29,957 nt of DNA. Origin: Pseudomonadota bacterium. GTDB taxonomy: Bacteria > Pseudomonadota > Alphaproteobacteria > Sphingomonadales > Sphingomonadaceae. A program made the translations under genes and the position numbers. The notes beneath the pieces were generated by a model. The model saw nothing but the letters and a program-made list of their open reading frames with translations, did no database searches and was not told the origin of the DNA. The stretch spans positions 1 to 29,957 of the forward strand of contig CAUJJQ010000293.1 of the NCBI GenBank assembly GCA_963205285.1, given 5' to 3'. The stretch's first letter is position 1. Every line of letters starts with the position of its first letter. This document shows positions 17,125 through 24,432 of this stretch, one piece after another.

Positions 17125-17469
17125 ATGGCCAAGGCGACCATCTGGCATAACCCCAATTGCGGCACATCGCGCAAGGCACTCGAACGGCTGACCGATGCGG
17201 GTTATGAAGTGGCGGTCATCCGCTATCTCGATCAGCCCTATACGCGCGACCAGTTGGCGCAAATGTTTGCAGCGGCCGGGCTCAGCACGCGCGATGCCCT
17301 GCGCACGCGCGGCAATGATGCGCAGGAACGCGGCCTGACCGTCGCGGATGATGTGGCAATATTGGACGCGATGGCCGCCAACAGCGCCTATGTCGAGCGG
17401 CCCTTTGTCGAAACCGCAAAGGGGGTGCGGCTGTGCCGCCCCATTGAGAAGATTGAAGATATTATCTGA
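17125..17469 (+). CDS. arsC: ArsC-family arsenate reductase-like protein
   Basis: This 114-residue protein has the ArsC glutaredoxin-like fold. The catalytic CX3R motif is NPNCGTSR with C12 and R16, and the C-terminal VRLCRPIEKIEDI matches the substrate-binding arginines of plasmid R773-type ArsC; ALRTRG and ERPFVET are further family positions. In that family arsenate is reduced with glutathione and glutaredoxin. No ars regulator, pump or other resistance gene is nearby, and it closes a housekeeping operon, so a YfgD-like or general thiol role is equally possible. ATG 17125 has AAAGGA at good spacing. The gene ends 10 bp before the convergent recF stop, and I see no hairpin between them. Confidence 0.9.
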   Translation: MAKATIWHNPNCGTSRKALERLTDAGYEVAVIRYLDQPYTRDQLAQMFAAAGLSTRDALRTRGNDAQERGLTVADDVAILDAMAANSAYVERPFVETAKGVRLCRPIEKIEDII

Positions 17470-17479
17470 ACGCTTGACG

Positions 17480-18598
17480 CTAGCCGGGGATGATGGTGCC
17501 GCGCGCCACATGCCAATGTTGCAAATGACTGGGCGCATCATGGAACAGCGCATCCTCGGTCCCCGTCATCCAAACCTGACCGCCGGTTGCCGCGAGCCGT
17601 TGGAACAGCGCGGCGCGGCGCGCCGGGTCAAGATGGGCGGCCAGTTCATCGAGCAATAATATCGGTCGCTGCCCGCGCAAGCTGGCGATCACATCTCCAT
17701 GCGCCAGCACGATAGACAGCAACATCGCCTTTTGTTCACCGGTTGAACAACGCGCTGCTGCTTGCCCATGCCCGGCATGGCTGGCGGCGAGGTCAAATCG
17801 GTGCGGCCCAGCCAATGCACGGCCCGCCGCCGCATCACGCCCGCGCGCGCTGGCCAACGCATCGACAATCGCATCGGCATCCCATTGCGGGGCGGGTGCA
17901 CCGTCGCTGTTGATAAGCGACAGGTGCGGGCGGGCAAAGGGGCCATCCGGTTCCGCCGCCAAACTGTCGGCCAGCGCGCGCACCAACCGGTGGCGAGCGG
18001 CATCAAGCAGCGCGCCATGTTCGGCCATTTGCGCTTCCAGCGCGGCAAGCCATGCACCATCAGCGGCGCGTTCCCCCGCCAGCAACCGCGCGCGTTGGCG
18101 CATCGCGGCATCATAACGCGTCGCGTGGCGCGCCTGCGCTGGCTCGAGCGCCAGCACCATCCGGTCAACAAAACGGCGGCGCTGGCTTGCTGCATCGACA
18201 AACAGCCGGTCCATCGCCGGAGTAAGCCAGAGGAGCGATAGATATTCGCCAAGGCTGGTCATCGCCGCATCAACGCCGTTGATCCGCACCTGCCGCCGCG
18301 CCGGGGCATCGATGGTGGTGCCCGTGCCGATACGCGCAAAATCCCCACCCGCCGCATCACCCAGCGTCGCTGCCACCGCAAAGCCGTCCGCCGCGCCATC
18401 GCGTATCATATCGGCATAGGGAACGGCACGCAGCCCACGCCCCAGCGTCAGGAGCGACAGCGCCTCCAATATATTGGTTTTGCCGGCGCCATTTTCGCCC
18501 GTCAGCGCAATCAGACCCGCGCCCGGCGCAAACCCGCTGTCGGCATGGTTGCGAAAATCGGTAAGGCGCAGCGCGGCGATATGCATGGCCGCTGCCAT
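17480..18598 (-). CDS. recF: DNA replication and repair protein RecF
   Basis: This 372-residue SMC-like ATPase acts with RecO and RecR to load RecA at single-strand gaps. The Walker A motif is GENGAGKTN (K40), the family segment RLTDFRNHA precedes it, the ABC signature-like [10 protein letters not shown] is near 285, and Walker B is [12 protein letters not shown]. The length is normal. The start may be ATG 18598 or ATG 18586, four codons in (MHIAALRL, the usual N-terminus); neither has a clear Shine-Dalgarno. It is not beside dnaA-dnaN here, unlike the order in many bacteria. Its upstream region is shared with the divergent sigma-54 module. Confidence 0.95.
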   Translation of the reverse strand: MAAAMHIAALRLTDFRNHADSGFAPGAGLIALTGENGAGKTNILEALSLLTLGRGLRAVPYADMIRDGAADGFAVAATLGDAAGGDFARIGTGTTIDAPARRQVRINGVDAAMTSLGEYLSLLWLTPAMDRLFVDAASQRRRFVDRMVLALEPAQARHATRYDAAMRQRARLLAGERAADGAWLAALEAQMAEHGALLDAARHRLVRALADSLAAEPDGPFARPHLSLINSDGAPAPQWDADAIVDALASARGRDAAAGRALAGPHRFDLAASHAGHGQAAARCSTGEQKAMLLSIVLAHGDVIASLRGQRPILLLDELAAHLDPARRAALFQRLAATGGQVWMTGTEDALFHDAPSHLQHWHVARGTIIPG

Positions 18599-18646
18599 AT
18601 CGCTGCTAATCCCATAGCGCCACCGCTATGCCGCGCCAATTGCATG

Positions 18647-18725
18647 AATTTTTCACCACCACATAGGCATATTTCACCATGATTGGTGTTTTGCGCGCGA
18701 TATTTTTTGTGATGCGGGTGAAAAG
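18647..18725. promoter_or_regulatory. Candidate upstream activator sites for module 1
   Basis: Three copies of a TCACC/GGTGA-type word lie 30-105 bp upstream of the first sigma-54 promoter: TTTTTCACCACCACA (to 18663), TTTCACCAT (18672-18680) and CGGGTGAAAA (18715-18724, inverted). The first resembles, in inverse orientation, a word upstream of the second module. Sigma-54 promoters need enhancer-bound activators, so these are candidate binding sites; the activator (PspF-like?) is not in the window. Confidence 0.3.
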
Positions 18726-18751
18726 CGACCAATATTCGCCATTTCTTCGAA

Positions 18752-18768
18752 TTGGCACGCTTTCTGCA
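18752..18768 (+). promoter_or_regulatory. Sigma-54 (-24/-12) promoter of module 1
   Basis: TTGGCACGCTTTCTGCA has GG at 18754-18755 and GC at 18766-18767, exactly the 12-bp phase of the RpoN consensus TGGCACG-N4-TTGC. It predicts transcription from about 18779, leaving a leader of about 36 nt before the first peptide gene. Confidence 0.8.
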
Positions 18769-18814
18769 TAACGTCCAGCATCCGGCATTTCGCCACATTT
18801 TAAGGAGAAGACCC

Positions 18815-18946
18815 ATGACCAAGCTCGATATCCATGCCGCCACCAGCTACGCCACCGCTGCTGCGGTTGCCCTGATTTCGACCGTGCTGATCTTTGGCGC
18901 CGTCAACGCCCCTGTCATCGCGCTCGCCACTCCGGCCTTTGCCTAA
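18815..18946 (+). CDS. 43-residue hydrophobic peptide 1 of the PspC module
   Basis: This 43-residue peptide is preceded by TAAGGAG at 18801-18807, with 7 nt to the ATG. The first ten residues are polar or mildly amphipathic (MTKLDIHAAT); then SYATAAAVAL starts a single hydrophobic segment that runs almost to the C-terminus, ending PAFA. It is identical to peptide 3 at 25 of 43 positions by my hand alignment, and all three peptides have the same length. It is probably a one-pass inner-membrane protein, though a cleavable signal-like peptide is possible. It is first in the sigma-54 transcript and is followed by peptide 2 after 30 bp. I do not recognise a named family. Confidence 0.75.
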   Translation: MTKLDIHAATSYATAAAVALISTVLIFGAVNAPVIALATPAFA

Positions 18947-18976
18947 TCACCGCACCGCCCCGAAAAGGAATATATC

Positions 18977-19108
18977 ATGCGTAAGTTCGACCTTTCTGCC
19001 GCCGCCAGCTATGTCACCGCCAGCGCCACCGCGCTGATTGCCACCGCGATGCTGTTCGGCACAACCCACGCTGCCGCCTTTGCCGTCAGCGCACCCTTGG
19101 TCGCCTGA
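18977..19108 (+). CDS. 43-residue hydrophobic peptide 2 of the PspC module
   Basis: This second 43-residue peptide begins MRKFDLSAAASYVTA and stays hydrophobic to its end (SAPLVA). AAAAGGA at 18963-18969 lies 7 nt before the ATG. It shares 22 of 43 positions with peptide 3, including F4, D5, A8-A9, S11-Y12, T14-A15, A19-L20, T23-A24-M25 and F27. The conserved N-terminal D-x-x-A-A-x-S-Y core marks a family rather than chance low complexity. The pspC gene starts 2 bp after its stop with no ribosome site of its own, so peptide 2 and PspC are probably translationally coupled. Confidence 0.75.
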   Translation: MRKFDLSAAASYVTASATALIATAMLFGTTHAAAFAVSAPLVA

Positions 19109-19110
19109 AC

Positions 19111-19320
19111 ATGGCCACGACACAAATGGCCGCAGAGGCCGCAACGGTCCGCCGGTTCCGCCGCGACCGCACAACAGGCAAATTATTCGGCGTCTGTTCG
19201 GGACTCGGTCAATATTTCGGCATCGACCCGATGTGGGTGCGCGTCGCCTTTTTGGTCGGCACACTGTGCGCTGGACAAATTGCCCTCATCTATCTGGCGA
19301 TTGCAATCTTCGCCGATTAG
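19111..19320 (+). CDS. pspC: Single-domain PspC protein, copy 1
   Basis: This 69-residue protein is one PspC domain. The core RDRTTGKLFGVCSGLGQYFGIDP is followed by a hydrophobic membrane segment (VRVAFLVGTL and IALIYLAIAIF). E. coli PspC is longer (about 119 residues), has a leucine-zipper tail and senses secretin or membrane stress with PspB to release PspA. This copy lacks such a tail, so it is only the membrane core. The gene follows peptide 2 by 2 bp and precedes a terminator. Control by the sigma-54 promoter at 18752 matches the known RpoN dependence of psp operons. No pspA, pspB or pspF is present in the window. Confidence 0.9.
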   Translation: MATTQMAAEAATVRRFRRDRTTGKLFGVCSGLGQYFGIDPMWVRVAFLVGTLCAGQIALIYLAIAIFAD

Positions 19321-19336
19321 CCCCTCGCGACCACCC

Positions 19337-19380
19337 AAAGCAAAAGGCCCTGCCGTTCCATCGGCGGGGCCTTTGCTTTT
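19337..19380 (+). terminator. Terminator of PspC module 1
   Basis: AAAGCAAAAGGCCCTGCCG and CGGCGGGGCCTTTGCTTTT pair into a long stem with one bulge and a short loop (TTCCAT), ending in a T-rich tract. It lies 17 bp after the pspC stop and closely resembles the terminator of module 2. Confidence 0.8.
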
Positions 19381-19414
19381 GTGCTTCAGCGGCGAAAATG
19401 TTGCGCAAAAAATC

Positions 19415-19428
19415 GTGTGGTGAAAATT
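19415..19428. promoter_or_regulatory. Candidate upstream activator site for module 2
   Basis: GTGTGGTGAAAATT lies about 97 bp upstream of the second sigma-54 promoter and is nearly the reverse complement of AATTTTTCACCACCACA upstream of module 1. Nearer the promoter, CGGAAAA (19492-19498) and TTTTCCG (19506-19512) form an inverted repeat. Either could bind the activator. Confidence 0.3.
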
Positions 19429-19524
19429 CCTAAATCATGGCTTTAAAATTGCCGAGTTGGTATTTTTCGCGGATACCGCCAATTGTCCATCCGGAAAAGT
19501 CACGTTTTTCCGCCACTTTTCAAA

Positions 19525-19541
19525 TTGGCACGCTTCCTGCA
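19525..19541 (+). promoter_or_regulatory. Sigma-54 (-24/-12) promoter of module 2
   Basis: TTGGCACGCTTCCTGCA has GG at 19527-19528 and GC at 19539-19540, again 12 bp in phase, and differs from the module-1 element at one base. Transcription should start near 19552, about 36 nt before the peptide-3 ATG, the same spacing as in module 1. Confidence 0.8.
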
Positions 19542-19587
19542 ATGCTTAAGATATCCGGCACACCGCCCGCATATGAAGGAAGATAGC

Positions 19588-19719
19588 ATGACCAGTTTCG
19601 ATTTCCGCGCCGCCACCAGCTATGCCACCGCCGCCGCCGTGGCGCTGGTTTCCACCGCGATGATTTTCGCTTCGACCGCTGCTCCGCAGATCGCGGTTGC
19701 CAGCCATTTGGTAGGATAA
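19588..19719 (+). CDS. 43-residue hydrophobic peptide 3 of the PspC module
   Basis: This third 43-residue peptide begins MTSFDFRAATSYATAAAVAL, where SYATAAAVAL is identical to peptide 1. The rest is hydrophobic, ending ASHLVG. GAAGGA (19575-19580) lies 7 nt before the ATG. A longer in-frame start at 19483 would place the sigma-54 promoter inside the gene, so it is rejected. It is the only peptide gene in module 2; the next gene, pspC copy 2, starts 3 bp after its stop. As for the others I predict a single membrane segment and do not recognise a described family. Confidence 0.75.
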   Translation: MTSFDFRAATSYATAAAVALVSTAMIFASTAAPQIAVASHLVG

Positions 19720-19722
19720 GAC

Positions 19723-19944
19723 ATGACGCTCCCCACCCGCAGCTGCACCCCCATGAAAGGCCCATCGATGACCCGCAAATTCATGCTTGACCGTTCCAAT
19801 GGCAAATTGCTGGGCGTCTGTTCTGGCATCGGCAATTATTTCGGGATCGACCCCTTATTTGCCCGGATCGGCTTTGTTGCCGCCACGCTGTTCTTTGGTC
19901 TCCCCGCCATCCTTTATTTCATCATCGCGCTGGTCGCGGACTGA
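19723..19944 (+). CDS. pspC: Single-domain PspC protein, copy 2
   Basis: This 73-residue protein is a second PspC domain, paralogous to copy 1: LDRSNGKLLGVCSGIGNYFGIDP corresponds to RDRTTGKLFGVCSGLGQYFGIDP, followed by a membrane segment ending IIALVAD. The start is either ATG 19723, 3 bp after peptide 3, or ATG 19768 (MTRKFML), which has AAAGG 7 nt upstream and begins right at the domain; copy 1 argues for a short N-terminus of moderate length. It belongs to the second sigma-54 module and, like copy 1, lacks the cytoplasmic tail of enterobacterial PspC. Confidence 0.9.
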   Translation: MTLPTRSCTPMKGPSMTRKFMLDRSNGKLLGVCSGIGNYFGIDPLFARIGFVAATLFFGLPAILYFIIALVAD

Positions 19945-20020
19945 ACCGGACATCGCATTGGGGCGCATCTGACCTGCTTCCCCCCCCCTTGCCCATAGGT
20001 CGGAATCGGCCCCAATGCGA

Positions 20021-20055
20021 AAAGGGCCCTGTCGGAAAAACCGGCAGGGCCCTTT
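20021..20055. terminator. Bidirectional terminator between pspC copy 2 and rpoC
   Basis: AAAGGGCCCTGTCGG and CCGGCAGGGCCCTTT form a 15-bp stem with one mismatch around AAAAA. It lies between the convergent ends of pspC copy 2 and rpoC, with T-rich sequence at both exits, and so can serve both. It resembles the module-1 terminator. Confidence 0.8.
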
Positions 20056-20078
20056 GCTTTCTTGGGTTTAGCTACGCC

Positions 20079-23000
20079 TTATTCTTCGGTCGCTGCATCG
20101 CCGTTTTGGACATCATCGGTGGTGAAGTCTTCCCCCACGACTGCGCCCAGCGGGTCGTCACCAATCGCGGCTTCCGGCCCTTGCGCCAATTCAGCGGCAT
20201 GTTCCTCTGCCGCCGTTGTTGGAGCGACGAGGTGCGCTTCATTGGCAGCGCGCATCGACGCCCGCAGCATGGCATCGCGCGATGTTGCGGTGACGCGGAT
20301 GCGGTTCATCGCCGCGCCCGTGCCCGCCGGGATCAGGCGGCCAACGATGACGTTTTCCTTTAGCCCGTTCAGCGTATCCACCTTGCCCTGCACCGATGCT
20401 TCGGTCAGCACGCGCGTCGTTTCCTGGAACGAAGCGGCAGAAATAAAGCTGCGCGTTTGCAGGCTGGCCTTGGTGATGCCGAGCAGGATGGGCTTACCCT
20501 CGGCCGGGGTCTGGCCTTTGGTCAGCTTTGCATTCACCTCATCCATTTCTTCGCGGTCCACCTGTTCGGCGGGCAGCAAAGTCGTGTCACCGCCAGAGGT
20601 GATTTCAACCTTTTGCAGCATCTGGCGGACGATCACTTCGATATGCTTGTCGTTGATCTTCACGCCCTGCAAGCGATAGACTTCCTGGATTTCACTGACG
20701 AGGTAGGCGGCCAGCGCCTCAATCCCTAACACTTCCAAAATGTCATGCGGGTCGGGCGAACCGGAAATCAGCGTATCGCCCTTTTTGACGAAATCACCGT
20801 CCTGCACCTCTATCAAGCGCGACTTGGGCACCAGATATTCGACCGTATCCCCTTCGTCCGGGACAATGCCAATCTTGCGCTTCGCCTTGTAATCCTTGAG
20901 GAATTCGACACGGCCAGAGATTTTAGCGATAATCGCATTTTCCTTGGGCTTACGCGCCTCAAACAGTTCGGCAACGCGCGGCAAACCACCGGTGATGTCG
21001 CGTGTCTTGGCCGCTTCGCGTGTCACACGGGCGAGCACGTCACCCGCTGCCACGCTCTGCCCATCCTCAACCGAGATCATCGTGCCGGGGGCGAGCAGAT
21101 ACTTCGCCGCTTCGCCCGACGCATCATCGAGCAGGGTGAGGCGCGGCTGCAGATCATCCTTTTTGCCACGCCCGCCACCACGATGTTCGGTGACGACGCG
21201 CTGGGCAAGCCCGGTCGCATCATCGACCACTTCGGTCAGCGTCTTGGCATCCAGCAAATCCTGATATTTGACGATACCGGGCTGTTCGGTGATCACCGGC
21301 ATGGTGAACGGATCCCATTCGGCCAGACGGTCACCCTGCTTGACCTTGGCGCCATCCTTAACAAGGATATTTGCACCATAGGGCAGTTTGTGCACTGCCA
21401 GTTCGCGCCCTTCCTTGTCGAGCAGCACCAATTCACCCCCACGCGCGAGGCTGAGGCGACGGTCGCGCGAATCAACGATTGTCGGCATATCACGATATGT
21501 GGCCTTGCCATCGCCGATTGCTTCATGGTGCGATGTTTCGTTGACCTGCGCCGCGCCACCAATGTGAAAGGTACGCATCGTCAGCTGCGTGCCCGGTTCA
21601 CCGATGGACTGCGCCGCGATCACGCCAACCGCTTCGCCAATATTGACCGGCGTCCCGCGCGCAAGGTCGCGGCCATAGCATTTGGCGCAAACGCCGGTGC
21701 GTGCTTCGCAGACCAGCGGCGAACGGATATTGACGCTCTGCACGCCCGACGCTTCAATCTTGGCGATATCGGCTTCGTCGAGCAGGGCACCATTGGCAAC
21801 CAGCACATCGCCGGTTTTGCTGTCGGCAATATCTTCGGCCAGCGTCCGACCGAGGATGCGTTCGCCGAGCGAGGCGATGGTCGAACCACCCTGGACGATC
21901 GCACGCATTTCAAGGACGCGTGTGGTGCCGCAATCGGGCTCCACCACCGTGCAATCCTGGCTGACGTCCACCAGACGCCGCGTCAGATAGCCCGAGTTTG
22001 CGGTCTTTAGCGCCGTATCGGCCAACCCCTTGCGCGCGCCGTGGGTCGAGTTGAAATATTCAAGAACGGTCAAACCTTCCTTGAAGTTTGAAATGATCGG
22101 CGTTTCGATGATTTCGCCCGAAGGCTTGGCCATCAAGCCGCGCATCCCCGACAATTGCTTCATCTGCGCCGGGCTGCCGCGCGCACCGCTATGCGCCATC
22201 ATATAGATGGAGTTAATCGGCGCGAGGCGACCGTCTTTGCCCTTGGCCGAAACTTCAATCCCGGCCATCGCTTCCTTGGCGACCAGATCGCCGCAGCGGC
22301 TCCAGACGTCGATCAGCTTATTATATTTTTCCTGATGGGTGATAAGCCCATCCTGATATTGCTGTTCCAAATCCTTGGCCTGAACGCGCGCTTCTTCGAC
22401 CAAGCTTTCCTTGGCCGCCGGAATGACCATGTCATCCTTGCCAAAGCTGATCCCCGCCTTGAACGCGTTGCGGAAACCGAGCGCCATGATGGCGTCGGCG
22501 AACAACACCGTCTCTTTCTGGCCGGTGTGGCGGTAAACCTGGTCGATAACGTCGCCAATTTCCTTTTTGGTCAACTGGCGGTTGACGACATCGAACGGCA
22601 CGGTGTCCGATTTGGGCAGGCATTCGCCAATCAACATACGTCCCGGCGTGGTTTCAAAACGGCGCAAATAGCTTGCACCCGCTTCGTCGGTCTGTGGGAC
22701 GCGCGCCTTAATCTTGCTGTGCAAGGTGACAGCGCCGGTATCGAGCGCATGATGCACTTCGGCCATGTCGGCAAAGGCCATCCCCTCACCCGGTTCGCCT
22801 TCGCGTTCGAGGCTGAGGTAATAAAGGCCCAAGACCATGTCCTGCGATGGAACGATGATCGGCTTACCGCTGGCGGGGGAGAGGATGTTGTTGGTCGACA
22901 TCATCAACACGCGGGCTTCAAGCTGTGCCTCGAGGCTCAGCGGCACGTGGACCGCCATCTGGTCACCGTCAAAGTCGGCGTTAAAGGCCGAGCAGACCAG

Positions 23001-24356
23001 CGGGTGGAGCTGGATAGCCTTACCCTCGATCAAGACCGGTTCAAACGCCTGAATGCCAAGACGGTGGAGCGTCGGCGCGCGGTTTAGCAGCACCGGATGT
23101 TCGCGGATCACTTCATCCAAAATGTCCCAAACTTCGCGCCGTTCCTTTTCGACCCATTTTTTGGCCTGTTTCAGCGTCATCGACAGCCCCTTGGCGTCGA
23201 GCCGTGCGTAAATGAAGGGCTTGAACAATTCCAAGGCCATTTTCTTGGGCAGGCCGCATTGGTGCAATTTCAATTCAGGGCCGGTGACGATGACCGAACG
23301 ACCCGAATAATCGACTCGCTTGCCGAGCAGATTCTGCCGGAAACGGCCCTGCTTGCCCTTGAGCATATCGCTCAATGATTTTAGCGGGCGCTTATTGGCA
23401 CCGGTGATGACGCGCCCACGGCGGCCATTGTCAAATAGCGCGTCGACCGCTTCTTGCAGCATGCGCTTTTCATTGCGCACGATGATGTCGGGCGCGCGCA
23501 ACTCCATCAACCGTTTCAGACGATTGTTACGGTTGATGACGCGGCGGTAAAGGTCGTTCAAGTCGGAGGTCGCGAAACGACCACCATCCAACGGCACCAG
23601 CGGACGCAGTTCGGGCGGGATGACCGGCACAACCTGCAAAATCATCCATTCGGGGCGGTTGCCCGAATCGATAAAGCTTTCAACGACCTTGAGCCGCTTG
23701 ATGATTTTCTTGGGCTTCAGTTCCGATTTGGTCGTCGCCAAATCTTCGAGCAGCGCCTCACGTTCGCCCACCAGGTCAAGCTGTTCGAGCAGAATGCGGA
23801 TCGCCTCTGCCCCGATGCCGGCGCTGAATGCGTCTTCCCCATATTCATCCTGCGCGTCGAGCAGTTCATCTTCGGTCAGCAGTTGATATTTTTCGAGGCT
23901 GGTGAGGCCGGGTTCGACGACAATATATTGTTCGAAATATAGGACGCGCTCAAGCTGCTTTAGCTGCATGTCGAGCAACAGGCCGATACGGCTGGGCAAC
24001 GATTTCAAGAACCAGATGTGCGCAACCGGGGCGGCAAGTTCGATATGCCCCATGCGTTCACGACGCACCTTGGTCACCGTCACTTCAACGCCGCATTTTT
24101 CGCAGACGATGCCCTTATATTTCATGCGCTTATACTTGCCGCACAGGCATTCATAATCCTTGATCGGGCCAAAGATGCGCGCGCAGAACAAGCCGTCGCG
24201 TTCGGGCTTGAAGGTGCGGTAATTGATCGTTTCGGGCTTTTTAATCTCCCCGAATGACCAGCTGCGGATACGGTCGGGCGATGCAATGCCGATCTTGATC
24301 TGGTCAAATGTCTCGGGCTTGGCGACCGGGTTCATGAAGTTGGTGATCTGGTTCAT
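20079..24356 (-). CDS. rpoC: DNA-directed RNA polymerase subunit beta'
   Basis: This 1425-residue subunit forms the catalytic cleft of RNA polymerase with beta. The absolutely conserved [12 protein letters not shown] carries the three aspartates that hold the catalytic magnesium. The N-terminal zinc site is in [20 protein letters not shown], and the second is in [16 protein letters not shown]. The trigger-loop/bridge-helix region ([20 protein letters not shown]) and the C-terminal [11 protein letters not shown] are present. A GAGGA element lies 6 nt before the ATG. It follows rpoB by 76 bp on the same strand and ends at a bidirectional terminator. The length and acidic C-terminal tail are usual for alphaproteobacteria. 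Confidence 0.99.
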   Translation of the reverse strand: MNQITNFMNPVAKPETFDQIKIGIASPDRIRSWSFGEIKKPETINYRTFKPERDGLFCARIFGPIKDYECLCGKYKRMKYKGIVCEKCGVEVTVTKVRRERMGHIELAAPVAHIWFLKSLPSRIGLLLDMQLKQLERVLYFEQYIVVEPGLTSLEKYQLLTEDELLDAQDEYGEDAFSAGIGAEAIRILLEQLDLVGEREALLEDLATTKSELKPKKIIKRLKVVESFIDSGNRPEWMILQVVPVIPPELRPLVPLDGGRFATSDLNDLYRRVINRNNRLKRLMELRAPDIIVRNEKRMLQEAVDALFDNGRRGRVITGANKRPLKSLSDMLKGKQGRFRQNLLGKRVDYSGRSVIVTGPELKLHQCGLPKKMALELFKPFIYARLDAKGLSMTLKQAKKWVEKERREVWDILDEVIREHPVLLNRAPTLHRLGIQAFEPVLIEGKAIQLHPLVCSAFNADFDGDQMAVHVPLSLEAQLEARVLMMSTNNILSPASGKPIIVPSQDMVLGLYYLSLEREGEPGEGMAFADMAEVHHALDTGAVTLHSKIKARVPQTDEAGASYLRRFETTPGRMLIGECLPKSDTVPFDVVNRQLTKKEIGDVIDQVYRHTGQKETVLFADAIMALGFRNAFKAGISFGKDDMVIPAAKESLVEEARVQAKDLEQQYQDGLITHQEKYNKLIDVWSRCGDLVAKEAMAGIEVSAKGKDGRLAPINSIYMMAHSGARGSPAQMKQLSGMRGLMAKPSGEIIETPIISNFKEGLTVLEYFNSTHGARKGLADTALKTANSGYLTRRLVDVSQDCTVVEPDCGTTRVLEMRAIVQGGSTIASLGERILGRTLAEDIADSKTGDVLVANGALLDEADIAKIEASGVQSVNIRSPLVCEARTGVCAKCYGRDLARGTPVNIGEAVGVIAAQSIGEPGTQLTMRTFHIGGAAQVNETSHHEAIGDGKATYRDMPTIVDSRDRRLSLARGGELVLLDKEGRELAVHKLPYGANILVKDGAKVKQGDRLAEWDPFTMPVITEQPGIVKYQDLLDAKTLTEVVDDATGLAQRVVTEHRGGGRGKKDDLQPRLTLLDDASGEAAKYLLAPGTMISVEDGQSVAAGDVLARVTREAAKTRDITGGLPRVAELFEARKPKENAIIAKISGRVEFLKDYKAKRKIGIVPDEGDTVEYLVPKSRLIEVQDGDFVKKGDTLISGSPDPHDILEVLGIEALAAYLVSEIQEVYRLQGVKINDKHIEVIVRQMLQKVEITSGGDTTLLPAEQVDREEMDEVNAKLTKGQTPAEGKPILLGITKASLQTRSFISAASFQETTRVLTEASVQGKVDTLNGLKENVIVGRLIPAGTGAAMNRIRVTATSRDAMLRASMRAANEAHLVAPTTAAEEHAAELAQGPEAAIGDDPLGAVVGEDFTTDDVQNGDAATEE

Positions 24357-24402
24357 CGTTCATCCTCGGTGAGGGTGCATAGCATGGGGTAAGCGGCGTG
24401 GC

Positions 24403-24424
24403 GGGGGCGGCGCGGGCCGCCCCC
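24403..24424 (-). other. GC-rich hairpin in the rpoB-rpoC spacer
   Basis: GGGGGCGGC and GCCGCCCCC form a perfect 9-bp stem with a 4-nt loop, starting 8 bp after the rpoB stop. It lacks a T tract, so it is not a standard terminator. It may be an RNA stability or processing element that balances beta and beta' synthesis, which is inference. Confidence 0.5.
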
Positions 24425-24432
24425 AACGGCAA

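Noticed and set aside
20745..22010. 421-codon plus-strand frame
   Set aside because: Fully antisense to rpoC, which is unambiguous.
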